Positions 11,327 to 23,700 of a DNA stretch of 64,000 nucleotides are shown here, piece by piece (positions within the stretch are counted from its first letter, which is position 1; each line of letters opens with the position of its first letter). The DNA is from Costus lasius. Taxonomy: Eukaryota > Streptophyta > Magnoliopsida > Zingiberales > Costaceae. Under the pieces are notes generated by a model. That model was not told the DNA's origin and made no database searches. It saw only the letters and a program-made list of their open reading frames with translations. A program made the position numbers and the translations under genes. The DNA is taken from NCBI GenBank assembly GCA_027563935.2, contig CM050454.1, positions 22,007,501-22,071,500 on the forward strand, given 5' to 3'.

Positions 11327-12511
11327 TGATGACACTGAAATTTATACTAAATTTCATGCCATTTCATATATCTTCATGTGTCAAATTCATGAACCTTTGC
11401 TTATTTTTATGCCTTTTTTTATCAATTACTGTGGAATCTACACTCTTTTTAGTTTTTGATGATTTTCAGGCAAAAAGACATGATTTTTAGGCATTTTCAA
11501 GCAATCCATATGTATGAATGAATTCCCACCATCAAGAGGAGATAACATGTCAAATTTCATGAAGATTGGAGCTTCAGACCAAATTACGGCAGAGCCGTAA
11601 TCTATATTACGGTACCGTATTTTGACGGCTACCGTAATATTAGAGCACTACCGTAATTTGAGAATTTTTCATCCAGAAAGATTTTTGGAAATTACGGCAC
11701 TACCGTAAAGATTTTCAAGGGCTGTAATTTGGAACACTTTCTGACCAAAAATTTTGGCTGAAATTACGACACTGCCATTACATATTTTACGGTGCCGTAA
11801 TTGCCAAACAGTTTCGATCAGAGAACTCAACTGAAATTATAGCAGTGTCGTAACCAAAAATACGGCCATAATTACAACCTGGAGACGTGATTTCCACGGT
11901 CAAATTTGAGTTCAATTTTTGCGGGATCGATTACGGACGATCTAGGCCATTAAATCCAAAGCTGTAAGAAGCAAAAGAAGAGCTTTCGACGAGACGAAGG
12001 GAGAGACACCAAAAGCCCTAATTTTCATCCACTAACAAAGGAGAAATCGAGTTTCACGCCGCCGCCTTAGGGTTCACCGCCGGGAAGCGTACATCGCATC
12101 TCCGGCCGTGAAATTTGAAGAAAAGCTTCGCCTGGAGCAAGAGAACATACCCCAGAAGTTTCAACGTGAAAGGATCTTGATCGGAGGAGAAATCGATAAA
12201 GAACCCAGCGCCAACACTATTCATACGATTATTACAGCTGTAATTTTCATTACAGCCGTGTGGTTATTCGTTCTTCGCCTTTTCTTTTTGGTTTCTGATC
12301 ACTAGAAACTATGGCTTATTGTAATCTTTTCTCCATGTTAGCTTAAACCTTTTGTAGGACATGGGGGAGTAATCCCCTTTGATTTCTTAATGACTAGACA
12401 AACTTTTCATTACTTCGTCACGTATAATTTTAGCATGATAATTCTACTTATGTGATAATTGTTCTTTGATTCTCCATAAATTCATGTTATTAATCATGTT
12501 TTAGAGTTTTT

Positions 12512-12917
12512 GCAATAAGGACCGAAAGGTGACTTGCTTGAGAACTTGGAACCCTAGAATTGCATGATAGGAACTTACTGTAAAAAATTAGGTTAGTTCT
12601 TGTTTCTTTATTTTAGAAGAATAATTGTCATGTTTAATAATATGAATCTAGGATTGAGTTAATTTATCAAACGTGAAGATCTTGTGCGAAAGTAAGGATC
12701 GGAACGTTGGAGAACCATAAGTAGAACTTGTGTTGAGACTCGGATGAACGAAAATGATCCTTGAGATTCCACTCGAGATGATCCAATTAGAATTTGGATG
12801 CACAAAAGTGATCCTTGAGTTCTTCGATGGATGATTTACTTATTTTCAGCTTGGGATAGATCTTGCGCGAAAGCGAGGATCGGTCCTTGCATGGTTGTCT
12901 GCACGAAAGTGAGATAA
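12512..12917 (+). other. array of six GNRA-tetraloop hairpins in the Athila-A 5' LTR
   Basis: Hairpins at 12512-12537, 12678-12700, 12742-12760, 12796-12814, 12859-12881 and 12895-12917 share a core such as CAC-GAAA-GTG or CGC-GAAA-GCG, usually with a bulged G three pairs from the loop. The outer arms differ but remain complementary: GATC/GATC, GGAT/ATCC, TTGTCT/AGATAA. The third and fourth are mutated here (loops AAAA, or weakened stems) but intact in the 3' LTR at 40616-40634 and 40670-40688. Loops read GAAA only on the element's sense strand. The function is unknown. Confidence 0.7.
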
Positions 12918-13190
12918 TCCTTTTATGAAGTAAATTATGTCTTTATCATGATAAAATTAAACTGACAAATTACTATTCATATTTAGTCATATAAATTAAA
13001 GTGGATGAAACCCTAGTCCCAGTTTCTCTCTCTGGTATTTTCGTTAAAGTCTTCATTAGTTTACTTGCATAGTTTCGATTGCCTAGATAGTAAGAAATTG
13101 ATTATTCGGTACTTGACAAACAAGATCTCTGTGGGATCGATATTTTTTATTACTTCGAGTATCCGTGCACTTGCGGACACAACAAGTTTT

Positions 13191-13208
13191 TGGCGGCAAC
13201 GCCAGAGA
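13191..13208 (+). repeat. primer-site-like copy inside the Athila-A LTR end
   Basis: TGGCGGCAACGCCAGAGA resembles a worn tRNA-Asp primer site. It is preceded by ACAACAAGTTTT, exactly as the real site at 13250 is. The 3' LTR carries the same copy, so it is part of the LTR. Confidence 0.7.
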
Positions 13209-13249
13209 TAAGTTTCTGTCTAGCTACTTATTGGGATACAACAAGTTTT

Positions 13250-13267
13250 TGGCGCCATTGCCGGGGA
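13250..13267 (+). promoter_or_regulatory. primer-binding site of Athila-A (tRNA-Asp)
   Basis: TGGCGCCATTGCCGGGGA lies six bases after the LTR end. It differs by one base from the complement of the plant tRNA-Asp 3' end, the usual primer of Athila elements. Confidence 0.85.
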
Positions 13268-13514
13268 CCTTGGTTTTTGTCAATATTGAAGATATTGAGA
13301 GTATTTCTAGACTATGTTTTATTTTCTATTTTTTATTTTATTTTTTTGTTATTTTCTTTTCTCTTGAAATCATTTGATCTATCTACTTTGCATGTGCAGG
13401 AATCTTAGATCAGGACCTCTTGTACCTTTTAATCCTGAGATAAATAAAACTCTTAGACTGTGCAGAAAGTTGAGATTTGAGGAAAGTCAATAAGAAGAAA
13501 TTGTAGAAGTGACT

Positions 13515-14212
13515 ATGGCAGAACAAAGATCGCTTAGGGACTATGCAGCCCCTAATCCACGAGAGATTCATTCTAGCATTGCTAGACTAGTGATAGAGGC
13601 TAACAATTTTGAAATAAAGCCTACTTTCTTATCAATGATTCAATAGAACCAGTTTGGAGGATCTCCTCTTGAAGATCCTAACTAACACCTTTCTTTGTTT
13701 CTTGAACTTTGTGATACAATTAAGATTAATGGAGTTTCTAACGATGCACTAAAATTGAAATTGTTTCCTTTTTCTCTTAGGGACCGAGCACGATCTTGGC
13801 TTCAAGCACAACCTACCGGTACTTTCACTATATGGGAGCAACTGTCCAATGCCTTCTTGATGAAATATTTCCCACTAAGCAAGACCATCCAAATGAGAAA
13901 TCAAATTTCAAGCTTTGCACAGAGGGATGGTGAATCTTTTAGTGAGGCATGAGAATGATTCAATGATTTACAACAGAAGTGTCCTCACCATGGTATTGAA
14001 AACTGGGTTTTAATTCATACTTTTTACAATGGCTTACTTTATAATACCAGACTAACTATTGATGCTGCTGCAGAAGGAGCTCTGATGAGCAAAACCATTG
14101 ATGATACTTTCAAATTGCTTGGGGAAATGGCTTTGAATCATAACTAGTGGACTTCAGAGAGAGGAGTGCTTTACAAACCTTCCCAAGGTAAGAATGAAAG
14201 TGATGGCTGGTG
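13515..14212 (+). pseudogene. Athila-A gag, N-terminal part
   Basis: The frame from the ATG at 13515 encodes the Athila-type gag core, for example LKLFPFSLRDRARSWL, then LSNAFLMKYFP and MRNQISSFAQ. Gag would form the particle and package RNA. Stops interrupt it near 13643, 13684, 13951 and 14145. The Tat element is inserted at 14212, and the same reading phase continues at 33684, so the insertion itself did not shift frame. The copy cannot make gag. Confidence 0.85.
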
Positions 14213-14639
14213 TGTGGGGTCATTTTGTTACATTGAGAAATGCGTTATGACCGTTTCAAATCCACCTTAAATCAATAAGGCTTTTTATTTAATGGGTTCT
14301 GGCTTCCAATGAGCGCAAGCATTCATTGTTAATTACCCCTGAGAGTAGGGAACCTTTGATTAAGAGATCTACAATACGCAACGAGATAAGAGAAAGAAAT
14401 CGGACAATATCATTTTACAAAACTTGACATATTTAAACGGTGAGAAAATGGGCTTTTTCATCAATTTAAATATCATGCGCCCACCGGACATTCGGCTTTG
14501 GAGCACTATAATGAGTGATACCCGGTCTAGGCAACCCGATGTTATATTGAGGAACTACGCCCCGATGGTAAACATCGACGTACGCACCTCCCAAACAATA
14601 TTCCGTCGCAATTGCATTTAGACGTGTTGGGTATTTGAT

Positions 14640-14915
14640 TTAGAAATTCATCCGGCTTTGCGGCGTATTGGATGATTTAATTTTGGGAGATTACCCGGCC
14701 TCGTGGCGTGTTGGATAACTTAATTTAGGAATTCATCCGGCTTTGCAGCGTATTGGATGATTTAATTTTGGGAAACTACCCGGCCTCGCGGCGTGTTGGA
14801 TAATTTAGCTTAGAAATTCATCCGGCTTTGCAGCGTATTGGATGATTTAATTTTGGGAAACTACCCGGCCTCGCGGCGTGTTGGATAATTTAGTTTAGAA
14901 ATTCATCCGGCCTTA
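14640..14915. repeat. 85-bp tandem repeats in the Tat LTR, each a dimer of about 42 bp
   Basis: ATTCATCCGG recurs at 14646, 14731, 14816 and 14901, giving a period of 85. Within each unit two related halves alternate, one with CCGGCTTTGCAGCG and one with CCGGCCTCGCGGCG. The first half contains TCATCC/GGATGA arms able to pair. The same array is in the other LTR at 28937-29212. Such arrays near one LTR end may carry regulatory sites. Confidence 0.85.
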
Positions 14916-16904
14916 CCGAATGAAACGTTATATCGAGGAGCTGCGCCCCAACGCTAAACGTCGACTTACGCACCTCCCAAATGATATTCCGTCGCATTGG
15001 TATAAGGCTTTCAGTATGTTCGTACGAGTGTGTTTTTGGAGTTAGACATTTTACATTTCAGAGTATTTTAAATATGAGACAACGTGATATAGATTTATGC
15101 TCATGATGCCGAAATGACTATACCGGATTCAGACACTTCATTAATTTCCATCTCCTTCTCTTTTTATCCCTTTTTTATCGCTTGTTTTCATTGTTGCCGT
15201 TTTTGTTTCTCTCGTTTGTTATTATTTTTTTGCAAGAGTATAAAGCAACTCTTCCTTCGAGACCATGACATTCGATCATTAATTTGATCCCGATGTTAAA
15301 CTGGGAATCAAGGGGCGGAATTAGCGATGCCGAGAGGGTCTTCTCTTGGTGACTCCGCAACCCTCGGTCAAAGGGGAAAGTTACCCTTTCCCTTTTTTTT
15401 CGCGGCGGACAGACAGAGTCCGAGCGATTCCTTGATTGACGACGATTTTGGGGAATCGCCGTAGGGTTCGCGTCCCAGCGATTGATGACAGCGCCGGTCT
15501 CTGAGAAAGCGGGCAGGAGGCGTTCATCCGGGTCGGAGGAGGGATGATGTCACTGCTGCGCTTCCGGCGGTATTGGGGCTTATGGCGTTACCGAGAGCGA
15601 CTGCCAACTGTTTGTCGGCAATGAAGGAGAACGGAGGTGAGGCATAGGAGGCGAGGTCGCAGGGGAAGAGCGGCGGCGTCAGATCGTGGCAGCGTTAACA
15701 TCGGCGGAGGTGGCAGAGATGGTCGGAAATGACCAAGCTTGTAGCGGGAGCTAGCATGAGGGATTAGGGTCCTGGGTGGTACGGATGGTGGAGGCGTCGA
15801 AGCGGCGACAACCCCTATCGAAAATGACGGCGATTGCGCCCTACTACCCAGTAGGGAGATTTTTTCTTTCTCTCTTCTTCTTCTTCTTCTTTTTTTTATT
15901 TTAAATATCTCTTCTCCTAGATACTAGGAGAAGGGTTTTACGAGTGTTGTTTTTTTATTGATAGCAGATTTGTGGTAGCTCGTGAGGGGGTCTGCTGCCC
16001 TCCAAATCCGGGAACGAAATGAGGCTCGATTTCATCGAAGAAGAACTCTGATCAGGGCCTATACCGCACCAAATCATGGTAATCCCGAATTTTTGACAGG
16101 TAAATCATGGATCCTAGTCTTCCATCGTTCCTCTGAGTTCTCAATGTCAAATAAACTTGTTATTTGTCCGAAGCAGCAGATTAAAAGAGACGGCTGTTCA
16201 GTTCATCGTTCTTCTGTGCAAGGCTGCCGGAATTAATCCCACCACGGCGAGAGATTGTTCCTTTAACAATGGCGGGTTGGATTTGTGCTAACCCGGTGGC
16301 AAAGTTCCAGATGTCAACCCGGTAGTAAAATATATTCGGGTCGGATCCACCTCAAACCCACGTATACCTCCGCCCTCTTTATTATATGTATTTTTCATTT
16401 GTTGTCGTTTTTTTTGTTTTGTTTTCTTTAATACCTCTTTTGTCTGTGAGAGCCCTTGCACGGCGGCGACCGGCGATCTTTGTCAAGGTAGAATTCTCTG
16501 GCTGCTTACTGCGACCAGATTTCATACAGGTAAGCTTGCCTTTTTTTTTGTGTGTGATTTTCTCCCTTCTTAACTCCTCTTAGCGACGCAATTCATTTCA
16601 CTATTCCCTTCTCACAGGAAGAGCCCTCTTCAAGATTCTAAGGCGGCAGCAGGCCTTTTGACAGAACTCTTTGAGGGGTTTCATCGCTTGATGTGATTTT
16701 GTTTTGGACAAAGTCCCTGAGAAGAAACAAGGGAGGGCTTTTGACAGGTACTTCTCTTTTACGATTCAGATATCGGCTCTGTTTCTTCCCCTTTTTACGA
16801 GTTCTTATTTTTCTTTTGTGCTCTGGCTGGCCTTCCCGCGTCCCTTCTCCTTTTTCGTTTTCTTTTTATTAACTTCTTCGCATCTTTTTCTTTTTTTTTT
16901 TGTT

Positions 16905-17135
16905 TCATGCACCTCTTCAGTCTTCTTCTACTACGCTTCTATCAACGTCGACATGCTTCTTTCTTCTTCTACTACACCTCTGCCACCTTCAGCTGTTTCA
17001 TGCACCTCTTCAGTCTTCTTCTACTACGCTTCTGTCACCATCGACATGTTTCTTTCTTCTTCTACTACACCTCTGCCACCTTCAGCATATTTCTTTCTTC
17101 TTCTACTACACTTCTGCCACCTTCAACATGTTTCT
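16905..17135. repeat. pyrimidine-rich minisatellite in the Tat LTR
   Basis: TTCTTCTACTAC recurs five times at spacings of about 39-51 bases within a long C/T-rich tract (about 16780-17560). The second LTR has the same tract 14297 bases further on. On the element's sense strand it is purine-rich. Confidence 0.8.
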
Positions 17136-17639
17136 TCTCTTCCCCTTTTTGACGCCTCTCGTCTTTTCTTTTTCTTCTTTTTTTTTTTTACTCTTCATCT
17201 CCTTACGTCCTCCCTTTCTTCGTTTAGATTTTTTTTTGCTCTCGGGGTTGGCTTTTCAGCCTCTATTCTACCTCTCGCTGCTTCTCCTCCTTCTTCGGCT
17301 TCTGTATATCTTCTCGACCCCCTTCCTCTTGAGATTTCCCGACATTCTTCTTTCTTTTACCTCTTCTTCGTACTTCTGGCTGTTTTATCGTCGCTGAAGG
17401 TTCTCTTTTGTCTCTTTTTTTTACTCTCTTTTTTACGGATTCTCTCGGCATTTTTTTTAGCCCTCACCTCCTTCCTCTCTCTTTTTCTTAGAAATCCAGC
17501 ACCTTCTCTTCCCTTTCATTCTTCAGCCTTCCACATCACCTTTTCTCTCCTCTTTCTTTACCGAGTGCTCTCCGAACCAAAGAGATGATGTACACAGTGC
17601 CAGGGTGCATGGTGGCATCCATAAAAAGATTGCGTGTAT

Positions 17640-17795
17640 AAAACTTGTGTGTGTGCTTCTCGTGATGCCAGGATGCTTAGTGCATCCATGAAGCCTAAGA
17701 AAATCGAATGGGGGAAGAGAGCGTGTGTGTGTGCAGCCATCGTGAGCCAGGATGCTTAATGCATCCATGAAGCCTAAGAAAACCGAATGGAGAAG
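17640..17795. repeat. 79-bp duplication in the Tat LTR
   Basis: CCAGGATGCTTA followed by GCATCCATGAAGCCTAAG occurs at about 17668 and 17747. A GT-rich run precedes each copy. The other LTR has the same pair at about 31965 and 32044. Confidence 0.8.
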
Positions 17796-19385
17796 CTTTT
17801 CTTCATTTACCTTCTTCTTGCAGTCTCCTCTTCTTCTTGCGATGCCTTCGGTGGTGTTTTTTTTTCTTCTCTGTTGGCTCCTCTCTCCCTGTTCTTCTTT
17901 TTTTTTGGTCGCGACCCTTCTCTTATAAGGTTTCAGCCGATCCCTCACAGCTGTCTTCCCCTTTTTTATTTCGCACTCCCTCTATCCCTGTCACTGTGGA
18001 GGCCGCTTTTTTTTCTGCCAATTGCGGCGGCTACCTTTTCTCATTCTCCAGCACTTGTCCCCTCATCCTTTTGGGCTGGTGGCGGGTGATGACCCTTTTT
18101 GTTGCACCTTTTGGCGTGTTTCAGTTTTTGCTTATGTTCCGTGTCAGACAATTTCCAATCCTCCTTAGAAATGTTTATATTTTATTCTCATTTTCCTTTC
18201 TTTTGTCTTTTGCAAAGCTGATTTTTTAATTAAGGTCCCTTTGTCTTCTTATCAGCGTTTAGGAAACTTTTATTTTCCTCTGGCGCTTCTTCTTTTTTTC
18301 TTTGGAAATTTTATTTGCTGCCAACGCCTGTCTTTTCTTATGAGTTACTATTCTCCTCATTCGTTTTCTGCTACGTTATCTCCTTGTAAATGCCTTGCCT
18401 TATTAGGAGGGGTGCATTTATTCATTTTTATTAGTTTGCTTTGCCGCAAATCCCTTTCGTTATTTGCTACCGAACATTTTTCTTGAAATGCTAGTGTATG
18501 ACAGATTCTCCTTTTGATCCAATTTTAATGCATTTCCAACTTCATTAAGTCACAATCAATTTTGACTTGATTTCATTGAAGTTTGACCATCAATCTTAAT
18601 GTCATTTGAACGCCTCACAATTTTTTTACATGAAGATTGGACCCGCATTGTGCATCCCCTCTCTTCTTTAGTCTTGATCATCAAAAGTTCCCAGCGCCTT
18701 TACTTGATTTTGTGCTCCTTGCTTTACTCAAGCTGATTTTGTTACCTGTTTTCTTGTTAGAATTTTGACAAGTTCTATTAGGCTGAATAATAGATGGACT
18801 GCTCCCAACGATCCAACGGACAAATCCTGTAATTAATTTTGCATTCTGCAATAAATAGCAGGTTCACTTCTCCCGAATAGTTGTCTCTTAACAAATGCCG
18901 AATACTTATGCTATATTTGCTTTGTAGAGGCATCAGGCAGACGGAAGAGAGGTGGCTTTATCTACGATATATCCATGTTTTATTGGTTCAAGAATGCTTG
19001 GGAGCTCCGTTTTGTTTTCATGGTCTTTTAATGAGGCAAAATCACTTGGTGTTGAGGATTGCGTAACAATTGCCTTGGGGTTGCTGGCATAGCTTTGTTC
19101 ACTGTGGCTTATGATTATTAGGTAGTGCAAGATAAGCAGAAAGCTACTCCACCGTTTTGATTCAATTCTGGATGGCACATTCACTCTTGGTTCGTTTATT
19201 TACTCCAATGTCTTGCAATAACAGGAAATTGGTGTTCTGGCTCTTCTGTTCTGCATCTTTCATGCCTGCACCGGTTTTAGTTTACCCACGCAGCAAAATG
19301 TATGTTGCATCAAATGAATTTGCTGTATAATTGGTTACGCAATAAAAGTGTTCTCCATCCCTTGCTGTGAAATTTCGGCTCAACA

Positions 19386-20762
19386 AATGCCCCTCGGCGG
19401 ATTTTGTATAAGCCACAAGCATATATAAATCCGTCGAAAGTGTCCTTGCTTCAGATGTATTTGATTTGGCTCACCCTTCGAGGAATTTTGATGTATCTCT
19501 TCTCTTGTATCCTATACCTAGCCCCTCGCCTTTGCATTGGTGTGGCTTCGCCGCTTGTTGATTTTAGATCATATGGCTGATAATGATCTATTTAGTGACT
19601 GGGATTCTATCAACTCCTTGTAAGCATCTGGTACTTGGTATGATAATGATTTCTTGTTTGGCAGGTTGTCATACCTCGCGTGACAACATGATCATATTGT
19701 TAAACTACTGTTCAACAGGGCAATGCAGGTAATATTGAGGAGGACATTCTGCGGTTTTGGCAAATATGTTGTTGTAAAACTTAATCTCTTTCTCGTCATT
19801 TTCCCTCATCTGCGAGGATTTGCATTCTTATTTCTCATCCCTATGGTTAGGAATGATCTCAAGTACCTCTTCGATGTCTAACTTGATAAGATAAACTCAT
19901 GCTCCTCTGTATAAGGCCTTGACGTTTATGCTCTCCAGTTCCGACACTTTGGCGCAAGTTCTTTTTGCCCTTTTTTTTAACCTGTTAGCTTCCATTCGCG
20001 TGCTGCATTATAGGGGTCACAAGTTACCCTTTTTAGAACTTCGGGTTGTTTTCCTTTGGGCGAGCCACCGTAATCGATGAATTCTGCAACCTTTTCATAT
20101 TTCTCGGAGGTTCAGTGCGCTTCCCTCTTCCCTTTTTTTTTAGAGCGGCCTCGATCTTCTCCTTATTATTCATGTTCCATGATTTTTCCTTAACAGATGA
20201 GACACGCTTAACTTCATAAATTATTTGAATAAAATCGAACATGTCGTTTGAATAAAATCCTTGCTTGGGCTGTCGTGAATTATTTCAAGCCCCTCTTTTT
20301 TCATTTTCTCCCTTTTTGAGTCAAGTCAAACTGATGTATCGACACAAACGAAAGGAACGTTTGATTTTTGTCTTTCTCTTTTTTTTTATTTGATTTGATT
20401 TTTTATTTTTTTATTTTTTGTATTATTTTGTTTCATTTATTTATTTATTTTATTTTATTTTATTTTATTTTATTTTTATTTATTTTTATTTATTTATTAT
20501 TTTTTATATTTTTATATTTTATTTTTTATTTTATTTATTTTATATATATATATATTTTTTATGTTTTTTTATGTTTTTTTTTGTTTTTTTTATTATTTTA
20601 TTATATATTTTTTTTAGTTATAAGGGGCGAATTTTCGCTTCTGTCATCTGCTTGGGGCGAATGTTCGTATGAGGGAGTTATATAGTTTCACCGAACGGTC
20701 AACTGGCAACGACCCGATGCCCCTGATCTTACTGTTGCTTTGTCGGGATTAGGTTTGCGCCT
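19386..20762 (-). other. Tat 3' region between pol and the 3' LTR
   Basis: No conserved ORF is seen. A tract of about 260 bases at 20360-20620 is almost pure T with A on the plus strand, so the transcript would be A-rich there. The purine tract for plus-strand priming lies at the LTR border. Confidence 0.6.
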
Positions 20763-23700
20763 TTAAACATGGTATTTCTTTAAGAAGCGGCCATTAATGG
20801 GCGGCATTGGATGTGCCCCGTCTTGATCTGTCAACTGGTAGGCTCCCCCCTCATAGACTTTTCCTATCACGTAAGGCCCCTCCCAATTAGGGTTGAACTT
20901 TCCTTTTGTCATCTTGTTGGATATGATGGGCCGCCTTACTACTAGGACAAGATCTCCTTTCTTGAAAGTGCGTTCCCTGGCTAATTTGTCATACGCCCTT
21001 GCCATTTGTGCTTGGTATAGCTCTAGGTTTTGCTGCGCAACCAGCCTTTGCTCATCAAGTGTGTCTAGTTCATCAAGACGTAACTGGACATTTTCATCCA
21101 TTGTCATGTCACATTGCATTGCCATTCTTAGTGAGGGTATTTCCACCTCGAGTGGAAGCACTGCTTCGACACCGAAGACTAAGGAATAAGGTGTTGATTG
21201 TGTAGGTGTACGATATGTGGTTCGATAAGCCCACAATGCTTCCACTAGCTTTTGATGCCACTCCTTTTTGTTCTTTGAAACGCTCTTCTTGAGCAGCTTG
21301 CATAGAGTCTTATTGAATGCTTCGGCCAATCCATTCGCTCTTGGGTTGTATATCGAGGAGTACCGCCAATCAATCTTGTGACGCTCTGCAAATTTGTAGA
21401 TCAAGGCATTTTTGAAGGCCAAGCCGTTGTCGGATATGATCCTTCTAGGGGTCCCAAAACGACTCAATACATTTGCACGAAAGAAATTGACGACGTTGGT
21501 GGCCTTGACTTCTTTTAATGGGACGGCTTCTGCCCATTTGGAGAAATAGTCCGTTGCTGCGAGTATGAATCGATGCCCCAGGGAAGAAGAAGGTTCTATT
21601 GGCCCTACTATATCCGTCCCCCACATTTCGAACGGCCATGATGAAACCGTCGGATGAAGAGGGTTAGGGTGCTTATGAATTAAATCTCCATGCACTTGAC
21701 ACAAGTGGCAGGTCTTTGCACAGTTTATGCAATCTCGTACCATACTTGGCCAATAGTACCCCAGCCTTTTAATCTTAAGATACATTTTGGGTCCTGATTG
21801 GTGGGCGCCACAAAGGCCGAAATGGACTTCACGTAACACGTGAGCGATCTCATCTATCGCGATGCACCTGAGCCAAAGTTGTTCATACGATCGACGATAC
21901 AGCGTGTCATTCACGAATGTATACCGAAGGGCCCGCCTTTTCAATTGTACTCTTTGAGTCTTATCTTCGGGTAGAATACCACTTTTGAGATAGTTGACGA
22001 ACGGCTCCCTCCAGTCATGTTCTTGCGTGAGGGAGACTGTCATAGCATCTGTTGCTTCTTTCTTGTTGACGTTATCATTTTCGGCCGGTGCGATCAGCTT
22101 CCTATCCCTGATCACAATATTGATTTGGTCAATGGATGGTCTAGCCAGTTCTTTGGCAAACTTTGCTAGCGCGTCTGCTCTACCGTTAGCAGCCCTAGCG
22201 ACGCAAGTCAAAGTGACATGCGGCACCTTTTCCATGAGTCCCACAGCCTTCGCATGATATTTGTGTAATTCCATTTTCTTGACTTGGTACTTACCCGTCA
22301 CCTGCTTGACAATGAGCTGGGAGTCGCCATATATATGCATTTTTTTAATTTTCATCTCCAGCGCGAGCTCGAGTCCGGCGATTAAAGCTTCGTACTCAGC
22401 TTCGTTGTTGGTACAGGGACCAGTGAGGGCTAAGGAGTAATGTAATATCCCTTTTTCCGGGGTGATGAATACCAGGCCGATCCCTGACTTTACTTTCGGT
22501 ATATTTGGGGGGATAGCTGGTTGAATTGAAGACGCCCCATCGAAGTAAAGTTCCCAATATCCATCGTCGGTTTCGGTATTTAAAATTTCCTCGTCTGGGA
22601 AGTCGTAACTCAGCGGAGAGTCATCGGGGACAGGATGAGCTGCTAAGAAATCGGCGAGAATTTGCCCTTTTACTGCTTTCTGCGACACATATGTGATGTC
22701 GAATTCTTGAAGTAGGACGGCCCATTTAGCCAATCGTCCTGTCAAAGCAGGCCTCGTCATCAGGTACCTTAAAGGGTCGACTCTTGATATGAGACGGACT
22801 TCATGTTCAAGGAGATAGTGCCTCAATTTTTTAATAGCAAATATCAATGCTAAACATTGTTTTTCAATTGGAGAATAGGAATGCTCTACCCCTACGAACA
22901 TCCGGCTAAGATAATATAAGGCGGTCTCTTTCCCATCGTCATTATTCTGGGCCAATAGTGCCCCCAAGGACGCCTCCAATGCCATAGTGTATAAGATGAG
23001 TGGCTTTCCGGTGATAGGTGCCCCAAGGACTGGTGGATATGAAAGATATTCTTTGATATTTTCGAAAGCGTTTTGACATGTGTCATCCCAAATGAATGGA
23101 GCACTCTTCTTTGTTAGTTTCGAAAAGGGATGGATTCTCCCGGATAAATTGGAAATGAACCTCCTAATATAAGCTAGCCGTCCTTGAAAGGATCTAAGCT
23201 CCTTAAGATTCTTTGGGGGTGGCATGTTTTTAATTGAACCTATCTTCGCGGGATCAATTTCAATTCTTTTGTGTTTGACCACGAAACCCAGGAATTTTCC
23301 AGATGATACTCCGAACACGCATTTGAATGGGTTCATCTTGAGGTTGTACTTACGGATGCGAGTGAACACGGTCCTCAAATCCTGACAGTGCTCTGCTCTA
23401 GATCGCGACTTAACCACCAAATCGTCCACGTAGCACTCGACGAGTTTGTGGATTAAATCGTCAAAGATCTTAGTCATTGCGCGTTGATACGTTGCCCCAG
23501 CGTTCTTTAACCCAAATGGCATAACGGTATAGGAAAAGATGCCGATAGGCGTACGAAATGCAGTGTGCTTCTCGTCTTCAGGCGCCATTTTAATTTGATT
23601 GTAACCAGATGACCCGTCCATAAATGAGAACACTTCAAAGTTTGACACCGAGTCGATCATTACTTCTGTCACAGGGAGTGGAAAATCGTCTTTGGGACAT

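Larger units (their letters stand above)
11327..13243 (+). repeat. Athila-A 5' LTR, 1917 bp
   Basis: Starts TGATGACAC and ends ATACAACA. It has a cluster of ACGG palindromes at about 11584-11860 (for example TTACGGC-AGA-GCCGTAA at 11584-11600) and an array of GNRA-capped hairpins at 12512-12917. Its last 60 bases contain a primer-site-like copy. It is 106 bp longer than the 3' LTR and differs from it at many positions, so the insertion is not young. Confidence 0.9.
14213..19385 (-). repeat. Tat 3' LTR, 5173 bp
   Basis: In sense orientation it runs from TGTTGAGCCG at 19385 to ATGACCCCACA at 14213. A purine tract (CGAGGGGCATT) lies just outside at 19386-19398, as expected for plus-strand priming. 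The open frames inside, including a 294-codon Leu/Ser/Phe-rich one at 16704-17588, come from pyrimidine-rich repeats and do not look like protein genes. Confidence 0.92.

Noticed and set aside
16704..17588. 294-codon ORF rich in Leu, Ser and Phe as a membrane protein gene
   Set aside because: It is a translation of a C/T-rich minisatellite, antisense to the Tat element, and repeated in the other LTR at 31002-31886.
20368..20685. Phe/Ile/Tyr-rich ORF in the T-rich tract
   Set aside because: Almost pure T/A low-complexity DNA in the Tat 3' region; hydrophobic residues come from the base composition.
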